DNA of 64,000 nucleotides from an uncultured Clostridium sp. Lineage in GTDB: Bacteria > Bacillota > Clostridia > TANB77 > CAG-508. The translations under genes and the position numbers were made by a program. Where the stretch lies: positions 1 through 64,000 of the forward strand of contig USMB01000001.1 of the NCBI GenBank assembly GCA_900555615.1, given 5' to 3'. Positions 27,918 to 37,316 of the stretch are shown here, one piece after another (position 1 is the first letter of the stretch; each line of letters starts with the position of its first letter). The notes under the pieces are model-generated. The model did no database searches. It was not told where the DNA came from and worked only from the letters and a program-made list of their open reading frames with translations.

Positions 27918-28859
27918 ATGAAAATAGGATACTTATTTCCAGGTCAAGGTGCACAAAGTCTAGGAATGGGAAAAGATATATATGAAAAATATGATGTGGC
28001 AAATGAGGTTTATAGAAAAGTTCAAGAATTGACAGGAATAGATGTTGCTAAAATAACATTTGAAAATGAAGAATTGCTAAATCAAACACAATATACACAA
28101 ATTTGTATTTTAACAATGAGTTTAGCAATTTTAGAAATCTTAAAACAGAATGGGATACAAGCAGAAGTTGCAAGCGGCTTAAGCTTAGGAGAATATACAG
28201 CTTTAATAAATAGTGAAGCACTAAATTTTGAAGATGGTATAAAATTAGTAAAAAAACGTGGTGAATATATGCAAAAACTAGTTCCAGAAGGTGAATGGCT
28301 AATGGCTGCAGTACTTGGTATGGAAGAAGAAAAGGTTATTGAAGTATGCAAATTAGCAAATGAAAAATCAGCAGAAAATTTTGTGGTTCCAGTAAACTTT
28401 AATTGTCCAGGTCAAATTGTAATATCAGGAAATAAGGCTGGTGTTGAAACAGCAGAAGTTATTGCTAAAGAGCAAGGTGCAAGAAAAGTTAGAGAACTAA
28501 AAACATCAGGACCATTCCACACAGAAAAATTAAAAGAAGCATCAGAAGCATTGAAAAAAGAGTTGGGAAAAGTAGAATTTAATAAATTTAATAATACAGT
28601 TATAAAAAATATAGATGGCACAGAATATAAGGAAACAGATGATATTAGAGATATATTAGCAAAACATATAATAAGTCCTGTTAAATTTACAGCAGTGCTT
28701 CAAAAGATGTTAGACATGGGGGTTGATACTTTTGTTGAAGTTGGACCAGGAAAAACATTGTCAGGATTTATAAAGAAAATGCCAACAGAGAAAGAGATAA
28801 AAATTTTAAACATCAATAATTGTGAAACTTTAGAAAATGTTTTAAAGGAGGTAAAATAA
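27918..28859 (+). CDS. fabD: Malonyl-CoA:ACP transacylase
   Basis: The 313-residue protein has the N-terminal LFPGQGAQSLGMGKD, the nucleophile motif SGLSLGEYTAL (GLSLG rather than GHSLG) and the catalytic His in SGPFHTEKL. It loads malonyl groups onto ACP for chain elongation. Its ATG directly abuts the birA stop, and its own stop abuts fabG, so translation is coupled along the operon. Confidence 0.96.
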   Translation: MKIGYLFPGQGAQSLGMGKDIYEKYDVANEVYRKVQELTGIDVAKITFENEELLNQTQYTQICILTMSLAILEILKQNGIQAEVASGLSLGEYTALINSEALNFEDGIKLVKKRGEYMQKLVPEGEWLMAAVLGMEEEKVIEVCKLANEKSAENFVVPVNFNCPGQIVISGNKAGVETAEVIAKEQGARKVRELKTSGPFHTEKLKEASEALKKELGKVEFNKFNNTVIKNIDGTEYKETDDIRDILAKHIISPVKFTAVLQKMLDMGVDTFVEVGPGKTLSGFIKKMPTEKEIKILNINNCETLENVLKEVK

Positions 28860-29591
28860 ATGGATAAGGTAGCAATGATAACTGGTGCAACTAGAGGAAT
28901 TGGAAAACAAATTGCTTTAACATTAGCAAATGAAGGTTATAATATCGTATTAAATTATAGAACTGAAAATGATGAGCTAAAACAATTGAAAAATGAAATT
29001 GAAAGCAAAAATGTAAAATGCTTAGCAGTTCAAGGTGATGTAACAAATTTTGAAGATTGCAAGCAAATGATAGAAAGTGCAATTAAGGAATTTGGAAAAA
29101 TTGATGTATTAGTAAATAATGCGGGAATTACTAAAGATATGTTACTTGCAAGAATGAAAGAAGAAGATTTTAAACAAGTAATAGATGTTAATTTAGTTGG
29201 AACATTTAATATGACTAAAAACGTAATTTCATATATGATGAAAGCAAGAAATGGAAAAATTATAAATATTTCATCAGTTGTAGGAATTGCAGGTAATGCA
29301 GGTCAAACAAATTATTCTGCATCAAAAGCAGGAATAATTGGATTTACCAAAAGCTTGGCAAAAGAAGTTGCATCAAGAAATATTTTAGTAAATGCAGTAG
29401 CACCAGGATTTATAGAAACGAATATGACAGATGTATTAAAACAAGAAGTAAAAGACGAAATTGCTAAAAATATTCCATTAAAAAGAATGGGAACACCTCA
29501 AGATGTAGCAAATGTAGTAAAATTTTTAGCTTCAGAAGATAGCTCATATATTACAGGGCAAGTTATTTCAGTTGATGGAGGAATGATTTAA
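28860..29591 (+). CDS. fabG: 3-oxoacyl-ACP reductase
   Basis: This 243-residue short-chain dehydrogenase has TGATRGIG (NADPH loop), NNAGIT, the active-site Ser in ISSVVGIAGNAGQ, YSASKAG (catalytic Tyr and Lys) and the C-terminal GQVISVDGGMI. It reduces 3-oxoacyl-ACP in each elongation cycle. AAAGGAGG lies within the end of fabD, and its stop overlaps the fabF start by TAATG. Confidence 0.97.
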   Translation: MDKVAMITGATRGIGKQIALTLANEGYNIVLNYRTENDELKQLKNEIESKNVKCLAVQGDVTNFEDCKQMIESAIKEFGKIDVLVNNAGITKDMLLARMKEEDFKQVIDVNLVGTFNMTKNVISYMMKARNGKIINISSVVGIAGNAGQTNYSASKAGIIGFTKSLAKEVASRNILVNAVAPGFIETNMTDVLKQEVKDEIAKNIPLKRMGTPQDVANVVKFLASEDSSYITGQVISVDGGMI

Positions 29592-30835
29592 TGAAAAAGA
29601 GAGTTGTAATAACAGGTTTAGGTGCAATAACACCAATAGGTAAAACAGCAAATGAGACTTGGAATGGAATTAAAAATAAAAAATGTGGAGTTGATGAAAT
29701 CAAATTATTTAATGCTGAGAATTTTAAAACTAAATTTGATGCAGAAGTAAAAGATTTTAATCCATTAGATTATTTAGATATGAAACAAGCCAAAAGATTA
29801 GATAGAAGTTCACAGTTTGCAATTATTGCAGGAAGAGAAGCTTTAAAAGATAGTGGAATAACAACAGAAAATACAGATTTTAATAATGTAGGTGTTTTTG
29901 TAAGTTCTGGAATAGGTGGTCTAACTACAATTCAACAACAATGTGAAATCAATTATGAAAAAGGAAATAATAGAGTATCTCCAATGTTTATACCAATGGG
30001 AATTGCTAATATGCCTGCTGGAAATGTTGCAATAGATTTAGGATTAAAAGGAGAATCAATTTCTATAGTTACAGCTTGTGCATCATCTACACATGCTATT
30101 GGAGAAGCTTTTAGAAATATACAAGATGGATATGAAGAAGTAATTTTGGCAGGTGGATGTGAAGCTGCTATTTGTCAATCTGGTGTAGCAGGATTTGAGA
30201 ATATGAAGGCATTAACACATGCAACTGAAAAAGATAGAGCAAGCATACCATTTGATAAAGAGAGAAGCGGATTTGTAATTGGTGAAGGTGCAGGAGTTGT
30301 AGTTTTAGAAGAATTAGAACATGCCAAAGCAAGAAATGCCAAAATATATGCAGAGCTTGTAGGATATGGTGCAACATCTGATGCATATCATATTACTTCA
30401 CCAGCTCCAGATGGAGAAGGTGCTGCAAGAGCCATGGTAAGAGCAATGGAAAATGCAAACATAAAACCAGAAGATGTTGATTATATAAATGCTCATGGAA
30501 CTTCAACACATTTAAATGATGTATGTGAAACACTAGCAATAAAAAAAGCATTAGGAGATGCAAGTAAAAAAGTTATGGTAAGCTCAACAAAAGGAAATAC
30601 AGGACATTTACTAGGTGCTGCTGGTGCAGTTGAAGCTCTTATATGTGCAAAGGCTATAGAAGAACAATTAGTTCCGCCAACATTAAATTACAAAGTACCA
30701 GACGAAGAATGTGATTTGGATATTGTTCCAAATGAGTTAAGAAATGCAAATTTAAATGTTGTAATGTCAAATTCTTTGGGATTTGGAGGACATAATGCAA
30801 GTATCATATTAAAGAAATATGAGGAGGAAAAATAA
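29591..30835 (+). CDS. fabF: 3-oxoacyl-ACP synthase II
   Basis: This is a 414-residue condensing enzyme with VVITGLGAITPIG, catalytic Cys in TACASSTHAIGEA near residue 165, and two catalytic histidines in NAHGTSTHLND and KGNTGHLLGAAGA. The C-terminal SLGFGGHNASIILKK is typical. It extends acyl-ACP with malonyl-ACP. The start overlaps the fabG stop by one base. Confidence 0.97.
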   Translation: MKKRVVITGLGAITPIGKTANETWNGIKNKKCGVDEIKLFNAENFKTKFDAEVKDFNPLDYLDMKQAKRLDRSSQFAIIAGREALKDSGITTENTDFNNVGVFVSSGIGGLTTIQQQCEINYEKGNNRVSPMFIPMGIANMPAGNVAIDLGLKGESISIVTACASSTHAIGEAFRNIQDGYEEVILAGGCEAAICQSGVAGFENMKALTHATEKDRASIPFDKERSGFVIGEGAGVVVLEELEHAKARNAKIYAELVGYGATSDAYHITSPAPDGEGAARAMVRAMENANIKPEDVDYINAHGTSTHLNDVCETLAIKKALGDASKKVMVSSTKGNTGHLLGAAGAVEALICAKAIEEQLVPPTLNYKVPDEECDLDIVPNELRNANLNVVMSNSLGFGGHNASIILKKYEEEK

Positions 30836-31285
30836 ATGGAGTATGACAAAATAAAACAATTGATGGAAGATATGGGAAAATCTAATATAGAAGAATTGGA
30901 AATTGAGTTTCCTGAAGGAATGAAAATAAGCATGAAGAAGAATGTTGCTGTTGTGCCGGCTCAACAAGTGGTAGCTCAACAATCTACAAATATTCCTGTA
31001 GTTCAATCAATCCAAACTACTCAACCTGTACAGGAAGAGCCAAAAGAAGAATATAAAGAAATAAAATCTCCAATGGTTGGAACATTTTATTCAAAACCAT
31101 CACCTGACAAAGAAGCGTTTGTAAAAGTAGGAGATAAAGTAAAAAAAGGTCAAGTGGTTTGCATTATAGAAGCAATGAAATTAATGAATGAAATAGAAGC
31201 AGAATTTGATGGAGAAGTAGTAGAAGTGTGTTTAAATGATGGCGAGGCAGTTGAATATGGAAAATCACTTTTTAAATTAAAATAG
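30836..31285 (+). CDS. accB: Biotin carboxyl carrier protein of acetyl-CoA carboxylase
   Basis: The 149-residue protein has an N-terminal helical region, a Gln/Pro/Val-rich linker (residues about 40-80) and a biotinyl domain with [14 protein letters not shown] and the biotin attachment site [10 protein letters not shown]. It carries CO2 between AccC and AccAD. Its ATG follows the fabF stop by zero bases, with GAGGAGG inside the end of fabF. Confidence 0.97.
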   Translation: MEYDKIKQLMEDMGKSNIEELEIEFPEGMKISMKKNVAVVPAQQVVAQQSTNIPVVQSIQTTQPVQEEPKEEYKEIKSPMVGTFYSKPSPDKEAFVKVGDKVKKGQVVCIIEAMKLMNEIEAEFDGEVVEVCLNDGEAVEYGKSLFKLK

Positions 31286-31294
31286 GAGAAAAAT

Positions 31295-31717
31295 ATGTTA
31301 GATAAAGAAGAAATAAAAAAAATAATTCCTCAGAGAGATCCATTTTTAATGATAGATGAGGTAGAACAATTTGTGCCAGGAGAAAGTTGTACTGCTTATA
31401 AAAATGTAAGTGCAGATGAATATTATTTTAAAGGTCATTTTCCTGGAAATCCTATAATGCCTGGAGTGTTAATGGTAGAAGCATTAGCACAAACAGGAGC
31501 AGTAGCAATTCTGTCAATGGAAGAAAATAAAGGAAGAAATGCATTATTTGGCGGAATTAATAATTTGAAATTCAAAAAGCAAGTTGTTCCAGGGGATAGA
31601 TTAAAATTAGAGGTTAAGATAATTAAAAGAAAAGGACCAATAGGAATAGGAGAGGCAATTGCCACTGTTGATGGGAAAATTGCTGTTAAAGGTGAATTAA
31701 CATTTGCCATAGTATAA
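31295..31717 (+). CDS. fabZ: 3-hydroxyacyl-ACP dehydratase
   Basis: This 140-residue hot-dog-fold enzyme has IIPQRDPFLMIDEV, the active-site His in GHFPGNPIMPGVLMVEALAQ and Glu in the following helix. It removes water from 3-hydroxyacyl-ACP. Placement between accB and accC is the usual clostridial order. Confidence 0.97.
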   Translation: MLDKEEIKKIIPQRDPFLMIDEVEQFVPGESCTAYKNVSADEYYFKGHFPGNPIMPGVLMVEALAQTGAVAILSMEENKGRNALFGGINNLKFKKQVVPGDRLKLEVKIIKRKGPIGIGEAIATVDGKIAVKGELTFAIV

Positions 31718-31752
31718 TGGCATTTTGGAGCTTATAGGAAAGGAAAAGAAAG

Positions 31753-33096
31753 ATGGTAAACAAGATATTAATTGCAAATAGAGGAGAAATAGCAGTAAGA
31801 ATAATAAGAGCATGTAAAGAAATGAATATAAAAACAGTTGCAGTATATTCAGAAGTAGACAAAGATGCAATGCATGTAAAACTAGCTGATGAGGCTATAT
31901 GTATAGGCCCTGCAAATTCTAGTAAAAGCTATTTGAATTTTAAAAATATAATAGAAGCAGCTAATATAACAGGAGCTGATGCAATTCATCCTGGATTTGG
32001 ATTTTTATCAGAAAATAGCCAGTTTGCAAAAATATGTGAAGAATCTAATATAAAATTTATAGGTCCAAATTACAAAGTAATTGAATTGATGGGAAATAAG
32101 TCAAATGCAAAAGAATTAATGAAAAATGCAGGAGTTCCAGTTATACCAGGTTCAGATGGAAGTGTAAAGGGACTAAAAGATGCAATCAAAATTGCAAATG
32201 AAATAGGATATCCAGTTATGCTAAAAGCAGCTGCTGGAGGTGGAGGAAAAGGAATAAGAATTGTAAATATTCCAGAAGAACTAGAAAGTAATTATAATAT
32301 TGTAAAGCAAGAAGCAAAACTTTCTTTTAATGATGATGAAATATATATAGAAAAGTTCGTAAAAAATCCTAGACATGTAGAAATACAAATTTTAGCAGAT
32401 GAGCATGGAAATGTAATCCATCTAGGAGAAAGAGACTGCTCAATACAGAGAAGAAATCAAAAAGTGATTGAAGAAACACCTTCAACAGCAATAGATGACA
32501 AATTAAGAAACAAGATGGGAGAAGCTGCAATTAAAGCAGTAAAAGCATCAGGATATACAAGTTGTGGGACGATTGAATTTTTAGTAGATTGTGATAAAAA
32601 CTTCTATTTTATGGAGATGAATACAAGAATCCAAGTAGAACATCCGATAACAGAAGAAAGAACAGGAATTGATATTGTTAAAGCTCAAATAAGAATTTCA
32701 GCAGGAGAGCCATTAAAAATAAAACAAAAAGATGTTAAATTTAATGGACATAGTATTGAATGTAGAATAAATGCAGAAAATCCAGCCAAGAATTTTAGAC
32801 CATGTCCAGGAACAATAACAGGAGTAATTTTGCCAGGAGGAAATGGTGTAAGAGTTGATACGGCGATATATTCAGGTTATACAATACCAAGTAACTATGA
32901 TTCAATGATTGCAAAAATAATCACACATGGGGACACAAGAAATGAAGCAATCAGCAAAATGAAACGAGCTTTAGAAGAAACAGTAATAGAAGGTGTAGAT
33001 ACAAATATAGATTTCTTATTTAAGATTATAAAAAATCCAAATTTTATTAGAGGAAATTTTGATACCTCTTTTATTGAAAAAGAAATTTTGAAATAG
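31753..33096 (+). CDS. accC: Acetyl-CoA carboxylase, biotin carboxylase subunit
   Basis: The 447-residue ATP-grasp enzyme begins [20 protein letters not shown]. It shows the glycine-rich ATP loop [27 protein letters not shown], and the catalytic block [19 protein letters not shown]. It carboxylates the biotin of AccB using bicarbonate and ATP. GGAAAGG precedes ATG 31753. Confidence 0.97.
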   Translation: MVNKILIANRGEIAVRIIRACKEMNIKTVAVYSEVDKDAMHVKLADEAICIGPANSSKSYLNFKNIIEAANITGADAIHPGFGFLSENSQFAKICEESNIKFIGPNYKVIELMGNKSNAKELMKNAGVPVIPGSDGSVKGLKDAIKIANEIGYPVMLKAAAGGGGKGIRIVNIPEELESNYNIVKQEAKLSFNDDEIYIEKFVKNPRHVEIQILADEHGNVIHLGERDCSIQRRNQKVIEETPSTAIDDKLRNKMGEAAIKAVKASGYTSCGTIEFLVDCDKNFYFMEMNTRIQVEHPITEERTGIDIVKAQIRISAGEPLKIKQKDVKFNGHSIECRINAENPAKNFRPCPGTITGVILPGGNGVRVDTAIYSGYTIPSNYDSMIAKIITHGDTRNEAISKMKRALEETVIEGVDTNIDFLFKIIKNPNFIRGNFDTSFIEKEILK

Positions 33097-33107
33097 AGGA
33101 AAGAAAA

Positions 33108-33962
33108 ATGATAGTAGATAAAATAAAAAAAAGAGAGCCAACGGCTAAAAGGCTAACAAATAAAGTAGATATTCCAATTGGAAAATGGATAAAATGTGAT
33201 AAATGTAAAGAAATAATTTATAAAGAAACTTTAAGAGAAAACTATTCAATTTGTCCTAATTGTGGTGCATATTTTAGAATGCATATAAATAAAAGGCTAG
33301 AAACAATATTAGATGAAGGATCTTATAAAAGATTTGATTTAGACATAGATACAACAAATCCATTAGGATTGGAAGATTATCCTAAAAAGATAAAAGCATT
33401 AAGAGAAAAAACAGGAATTCAAGAAGCTGTTGGATGTGGTACTGGAAAGATAAATGGAGAAGATGTTGTTATTTGTATAATGGATAGTGGATTTTTGATG
33501 GGAAGTATGGGAGTTGTAGTTGGAGAAAAAATTACATATTCAATAGAAAAGGCAATAGAATTAAAATTGCCAATTATAATCTTTTGTACATCAGGTGGAG
33601 CAAGAATGCAAGAAGGAATAGTGTCTTTAATGCAGATGGCAAAAACGACATCAGCAATAAGAAAATTAAATGATGCAGGATTATTATATATATCTGTACT
33701 AACAGATCCAACATATGGAGGAGTTACAGCTTCATTTGCGAGTATTGCAGATATAGTACTTGCAGAGCCTAAAGCAATGATTGGCTTTGCAGGAAAACGT
33801 GTAATTGAGCAGACAATAGGTCAAACATTGCCAGAAGATTTTCAGACTTCAGAATTTTTGTTAGAACATGGATTTATAGACAAAATTGTTGAAAGAAAAG
33901 ATATGAAAAATACATTAAGTACATTAATTAAATTTCATAAAGACCAACTAGGAGGTGAATAG
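33108..33962 (+). CDS. accD: Acetyl-CoA carboxylase, carboxyltransferase beta subunit
   Basis: The 284-residue protein has an N-terminal four-cysteine zinc ribbon ([10 protein letters not shown] and [11 protein letters not shown]). A crotonase-fold carboxyltransferase follows, with [19 protein letters not shown] and [14 protein letters not shown]. With AccA it transfers the carboxyl group to acetyl-CoA. It is 11 nt after accC. Confidence 0.97.
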   Translation: MIVDKIKKREPTAKRLTNKVDIPIGKWIKCDKCKEIIYKETLRENYSICPNCGAYFRMHINKRLETILDEGSYKRFDLDIDTTNPLGLEDYPKKIKALREKTGIQEAVGCGTGKINGEDVVICIMDSGFLMGSMGVVVGEKITYSIEKAIELKLPIIIFCTSGGARMQEGIVSLMQMAKTTSAIRKLNDAGLLYISVLTDPTYGGVTASFASIADIVLAEPKAMIGFAGKRVIEQTIGQTLPEDFQTSEFLLEHGFIDKIVERKDMKNTLSTLIKFHKDQLGGE

Positions 33963-33963
33963 A

Positions 33964-34749
33964 TTGGAAAAATCAGCATGGGAAAAAGTCGAAATTGCAA
34001 GAAATCCAAAAAGAAAAACAGCATTAGATTATATAGAAAAAATATTTGATGAATTTATAGAATTACATGGAGATAGAGCTGGAAAAGATGATAAGTCAAT
34101 TGTATGTGGACTTGCAAAAATAGGTAAACAGAATTTTACAGTAATAGCAGAGCAAAAAGGAAGAACCACAAAAGAAAATATAGAAAGAAATTTTGGAATG
34201 CCTACCCCAGAAAGCTACAGAAAAGGCATTAGATTTATGAAACAGGCCGAAAAGTTTAATAGGCCAGTTATCACATTTATTGACACAAAAGGAGCATATC
34301 CAGGAATAGAAGCAGAAGAAAAAGGTCAAGGAGAAGCGATTGCATCATCAATGCTTCAATTATCAGGTCTAAAAGTGCCAGTGATTGCAATTGTAATAGG
34401 AGAAGGTTCAAGTGGAGGCGCTTTAGCACTTGGAGTAGGAAATGAAGTAATCATGCTAGAAAATGCAATTTATTCAATCTTATCTCCTGAAGGTTATGCA
34501 AGCATTTTGTGGAAGGATGCATCACGTGCAAAAGAAGCGGCAGAAAAAATGAAGTTAACAGCCCAGAATTTGCTAGAATTAAATATTATTGATAAAATAG
34601 TGGAAGAAAAGTCATTTGAACAAACAGCCAAAGATTTAAAAACAGAGATTGAGCGTGGTGTGGCTGAATTGAAGAAACTATCTGCTGATGAATTAGTTGA
34701 GAGTAGATATCAGAAATATAGGAACATGGGAGAATATGTTGTGATATAA
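33964..34749 (+). CDS. accA: Acetyl-CoA carboxylase, carboxyltransferase alpha subunit
   Basis: The 261-residue protein shows TALDYIEKIFDEFIELHGDR, FGMPTPESYRKGIRFMK, DTKGAYPGIEAEEKGQGEAI and GEGSSGGALALGVG, all AccA signatures. It is shorter than the proteobacterial form, which has a longer N-terminal helix. The start is taken as TTG 33964, 7 nt after AGGAGGT; the GTG at 33955 overlaps that site. It begins one base after the accD stop. Confidence 0.95.
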   Translation: MEKSAWEKVEIARNPKRKTALDYIEKIFDEFIELHGDRAGKDDKSIVCGLAKIGKQNFTVIAEQKGRTTKENIERNFGMPTPESYRKGIRFMKQAEKFNRPVITFIDTKGAYPGIEAEEKGQGEAIASSMLQLSGLKVPVIAIVIGEGSSGGALALGVGNEVIMLENAIYSILSPEGYASILWKDASRAKEAAEKMKLTAQNLLELNIIDKIVEEKSFEQTAKDLKTEIERGVAELKKLSADELVESRYQKYRNMGEYVVI

Positions 34750-34818
34750 GAGAATTCGACGGGAGAATGCTGAAATGAGAGTTTGGATAAAAAATATATA
34801 GAGGAGAGAAGAGTAAAG

Positions 34819-35592
34819 ATGTTGTTAGAAAATAAAAAAATATTAATAATGGGAATAAGAAACAAATGGAGCATAGCATTTGGAATTGCAAAATCTGCAT
34901 ATGAAAATGGAGCTGAATTGCTTTTTACGTGTAAAGGAGAAGAGAATAAAGCTAAGATAGAAGAATTAGTTTCAGAATTTAAAGGAAGCAAAGTATATCT
35001 TTTAGATGAAGCATCAGATGATGAACAAGTAAAAGCAACTTTTGAAAAAATAAAAGAAGAAAATGGAAAAATAGATGGGATTGTACATGCGATAGCACAT
35101 GCATTTACAGATGATTTACACAATGATTTTATTCAAACAAGCAAAGAAGGATATTTACATGCCTGTGAAGTTAGTGCATATTCATTTGTACTAGCAGCAA
35201 GAACTGCAAAAGAATTAGATATGTTAAATGAAAATGCAAGTTTAGTTACTTTGACATATTATGGTTCAACAAAAGTAATAGAAGGATACAATGTAATGGG
35301 AATTGCCAAATCTGCATTAGAAGCAAGTGTGAGATATTTAGCTGAAAATTTAGGAAAAGAGCAAATTCGTGTAAATGCAATTTCAGCAGGACCAATAAAA
35401 ACATTGTCTGCACGAGGCATTAAAGATTTTGGAAATATCTTGGATGTTATTGAAGCAAAAGCACCGTTACATAAGAATATAACAACAACACAAATTGGTG
35501 ATGTTTCTACCTTTTTATTGAGCAAAATGTCAAATTGTATAACAGGGCAAATTATCTACGCCGACAATGGTTACGAGATAATGGGGTGCTAG
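34819..35592 (+). CDS. fabI: Enoyl-ACP reductase (FabI type)
   Basis: This 257-residue short-chain-dehydrogenase relative has the FabI-specific NAD loop LIMGIRNKWSIAFGIAKS, HAIAHAFTDD, and the catalytic pair in YYGSTKVIEGYNVMGIAKSA (Tyr-x6-Lys). It performs the last step of each elongation cycle with NADH. Most clostridial clusters use the flavoprotein FabK instead; no fabK is seen. ATG 34819 follows GAGGAGAG; the frame also extends 12 codons upstream. Confidence 0.93.
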   Translation: MLLENKKILIMGIRNKWSIAFGIAKSAYENGAELLFTCKGEENKAKIEELVSEFKGSKVYLLDEASDDEQVKATFEKIKEENGKIDGIVHAIAHAFTDDLHNDFIQTSKEGYLHACEVSAYSFVLAARTAKELDMLNENASLVTLTYYGSTKVIEGYNVMGIAKSALEASVRYLAENLGKEQIRVNAISAGPIKTLSARGIKDFGNILDVIEAKAPLHKNITTTQIGDVSTFLLSKMSNCITGQIIYADNGYEIMGC

Positions 35593-35601
35593 TTTTTTGT
35601 T

Positions 35602-35657
35602 AATTTGGTACCGGTGTTTTTTTTGACAATTGTCAAGAAAAACACCGGTACCAAATT
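35602..35657. repeat. Palindromic repeat copy 5 (GGTACCGGTG variant)
   Basis: 28-nt arms (35602-35629 and 35630-35657) pair with a single T-G wobble. The core is TTTGGTACCGGTGTTTTT, different in sequence from the GGGGTCGGTCC copies but with the same arm length, T-tract and small central palindrome (TGACAATTGTCA). It lies between the convergent fabI and peroxiredoxin genes, and the peroxiredoxin stop is 2 nt beyond its edge. Confidence 0.85.
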
Positions 35658-35658
35658 G

Positions 35659-36333
35659 TCACTTGTCACAAAGTTTAGGTGGCTCTTTAAAGCTTAAATA
35701 CCAGCTCATTCCGTTATTATTTTGCTCGATAAAATTTAGTCTTTCTTGCAATTGAGGATATGTTTTTGGAGGTGTTTCAATAACAGGTTGCCCTGGCATC
35801 CAATTTGCAGGAGTAGAACCTTTTGAGCAGTCTGCCATTTGTAGTGCTTGAATAATTCTTAGGATTTCTGGTATAAATCTGCCTATGTTTAAAGGGTATA
35901 CTAGAATTACTCTTACAATACCTTTATCATCAATTACAAAGACATTTCTAACAGTTTCTGTAGAACTAATATCATTAGAAATCATGCCATATTTTCTGGC
36001 AATTGATCCATTTCTATCTGCAACAATTGGAAATGGTAGAACGATTCCTGTCATACAATAAATGTCACGCATCCATGCAAGATGTGAGGGATTACTGTCT
36101 ATACTTAAGCCTAATAGGCAAGTGTTTAATTTTTCAAAGTATGGGCAGGCATTTGCAAATGCAATCATTTCTGTTGTACAGACAGGTGTAAAGTCTCCTG
36201 GATGTGAGAAAAACACTAACCACTTTCCTTTGTAATCTTCAAGGCTGACAGGCCCATATGTAGTTTCTGCTTCAAAGCTTGGAGCGTGTTGACCAATTTT
36301 TACAGTTCCATTCATCATTAATTCATAGTCCAT
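35659..36333 (-). CDS. Peroxiredoxin (AhpC/Prx6 type)
   Basis: This 224-residue thioredoxin-fold peroxidase has FFSHPGDFTPVCTTEM with the peroxidatic Cys52. The long C-terminal domain contains DCSKGSTPANWMPGQP near residue 190 and a terminal KLCDK, as in archaeal-type Prx6 proteins where C-terminal cysteines resolve the disulfide. It reduces hydrogen peroxide and organic peroxides, useful to an anaerobe meeting oxygen. ATG 36333 follows AAAGGAG; the frame extends 7 codons upstream without a site. Confidence 0.93.
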   Translation of the reverse strand: MDYELMMNGTVKIGQHAPSFEAETTYGPVSLEDYKGKWLVFFSHPGDFTPVCTTEMIAFANACPYFEKLNTCLLGLSIDSNPSHLAWMRDIYCMTGIVLPFPIVADRNGSIARKYGMISNDISSTETVRNVFVIDDKGIVRVILVYPLNIGRFIPEILRIIQALQMADCSKGSTPANWMPGQPVIETPPKTYPQLQERLNFIEQNNNGMSWYLSFKEPPKLCDK

Positions 36334-36451
36334 ATAAAAAACTCCTTTCATCATATTGTATTTTGATGCGGAGTTTTTGTGACTTAAAAATTTTTGTCAA
36401 ATATCTCTTTAAAAGTGCTAGACAAATACAAATGAATATAATACTCTATTG

Positions 36452-36470
36452 ACTAACATACATGGTTAGT
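36452..36470. promoter_or_regulatory. Inverted repeat between peroxiredoxin and the FxLYD gene
   Basis: ACTAAC-N7-GTTAGT is a perfect 6-bp dyad. It lies just upstream of a minus-strand -10-like TATTAT (36443-36438) that has no clear -35, so an activator site for the peroxiredoxin gene is possible. Confidence 0.3.
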
Positions 36471-36491
36471 ATAGGAATATGTCTTTTTAAC

Positions 36492-36520
36492 TTGCAAAAA
36501 CAAGGAAAATATTGTATAAT
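36492..36520 (+). promoter_or_regulatory. Promoter of the FxLYD membrane protein gene
   Basis: TTGCAA (36492-36497), a 17-nt spacer and TATAAT (36515-36520). Confidence 0.75.
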
Positions 36521-36585
36521 AGAGAAGAATGAGGCAAAAAAATGCCTTAAACTGTAATTAAAAGTTGGAAGGAATGTTTATTTAT

Positions 36586-37056
36586 ATGGATAGAATGAAA
36601 ACATTTGCTAAATATGCAATTTGGGTAATATTATTTTGGATATTGTCAGATATATTAATATATTATGGTATAAACACTACATATAAAACAATATCTAGAA
36701 GAAATGAAATTTCAAATCAAATAGCAATCAATGATGCAGAAGCAACCAAAGTCAATGGAAGAATAAAAGGAGCAGTAACTAATACAGAGGAAAACAATAT
36801 AAGTGGAAAATATATAAAAATAGACTTATATTCAGAAAGAGGAAATGTATTAGGAACAAAATATTTAGATATTGGAAATCTAGAACCTAATCAAACTACA
36901 CAATTTGAAACATATTTTAAAATTCAAGATGTAAAATCTTATGATGTTACCATTTCGGATGAAAAGGTAGAAACAACAACAGAGGTTGATTTCATGACAG
37001 AAGACATGAAACAGATGAGAATAATAATGTTGTTAACATATATGATATTTTTTTAG
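36586..37056 (+). CDS. Membrane-anchored FxLYD-domain protein
   Basis: The protein of about 156 residues has a transmembrane helix near the N-terminus (KYAIWVILFWILSDILIYYG). An extracytoplasmic domain resembling FxLYD follows (GRIKGAVTNTEEN, then YIKIDLYSERGNVLG and NLEPNQTTQFE). A second hydrophobic segment at the very end (MRIIMLLTYMIFF) stops abruptly. FxLYD domains are of unknown function and common on clostridial surface proteins. The start is uncertain: ATG 36586 has a loose 12-nt spacing to GGAAGGA, and ATG 36574 directly abuts it. Confidence 0.65.
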   Translation: MDRMKTFAKYAIWVILFWILSDILIYYGINTTYKTISRRNEISNQIAINDAEATKVNGRIKGAVTNTEENNISGKYIKIDLYSERGNVLGTKYLDIGNLEPNQTTQFETYFKIQDVKSYDVTISDEKVETTTEVDFMTEDMKQMRIIMLLTYMIFF

Positions 37057-37091
37057 TTGAAGAAAAATTTTTTAAAAATTTTTAAAAAGTA

Positions 37092-37120
37092 TTGTCAAAA
37101 ATAAAAGAATGTGTTACTAT
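37092..37120 (+). promoter_or_regulatory. Promoter of tRNA-Trp
   Basis: TTGTCA (37092-37097), a 17-nt spacer and TACTAT (37115-37120) lie 16 nt before the tRNA. Confidence 0.6.
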
Positions 37121-37135
37121 ATAAAAGTATCACAT

Positions 37136-37210
37136 AGGGGCATAGTGTTAATGGTAGCACATCGGTCTCCAAAACCGCTTGTCTGGGTTCGAATCCTAGT
37201 ACCCCTGCCA
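37136..37210 (+). tRNA. tRNA-Trp (CCA)
   Basis: A 75-nt cloverleaf with acceptor AGGGGCA / TACCCCT (one mismatch), anticodon loop CTCCAAA giving anticodon CCA, T-loop TTCGAAT, and an encoded 3' CCA. Confidence 0.95.
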
Positions 37211-37216
37211 TAAAAA

Positions 37217-37297
37217 ACTATTAATTGGGGAATTAATAGTAAAAAAATTAGGGGCCTAGAAAGAAGTTTAGCATATAGAGCTAGACTTCTTTTTTTG
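37217..37297 (+). terminator. Hairpin and strong terminator after tRNA-Trp
   Basis: ACTATTAATT-GGGG-AATTAATAGT (37217-37240) is a perfect 10-bp hairpin without a T tract. AGAAGTTTAGC / GCTAGACTTCT (37262-37272 and 37280-37290) with seven T following is a strong terminator. Confidence 0.8.
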
Positions 37298-37316
37298 CTT
37301 AAAATTAAAATAGGAG

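Noticed and set aside
28182..28200. FabD nucleophile motif GLSLG instead of GHSLG as a possible inactivation
   Set aside because: Serine and the flanking residues are intact and, from memory, GLSLG is common in clostridial FabD.
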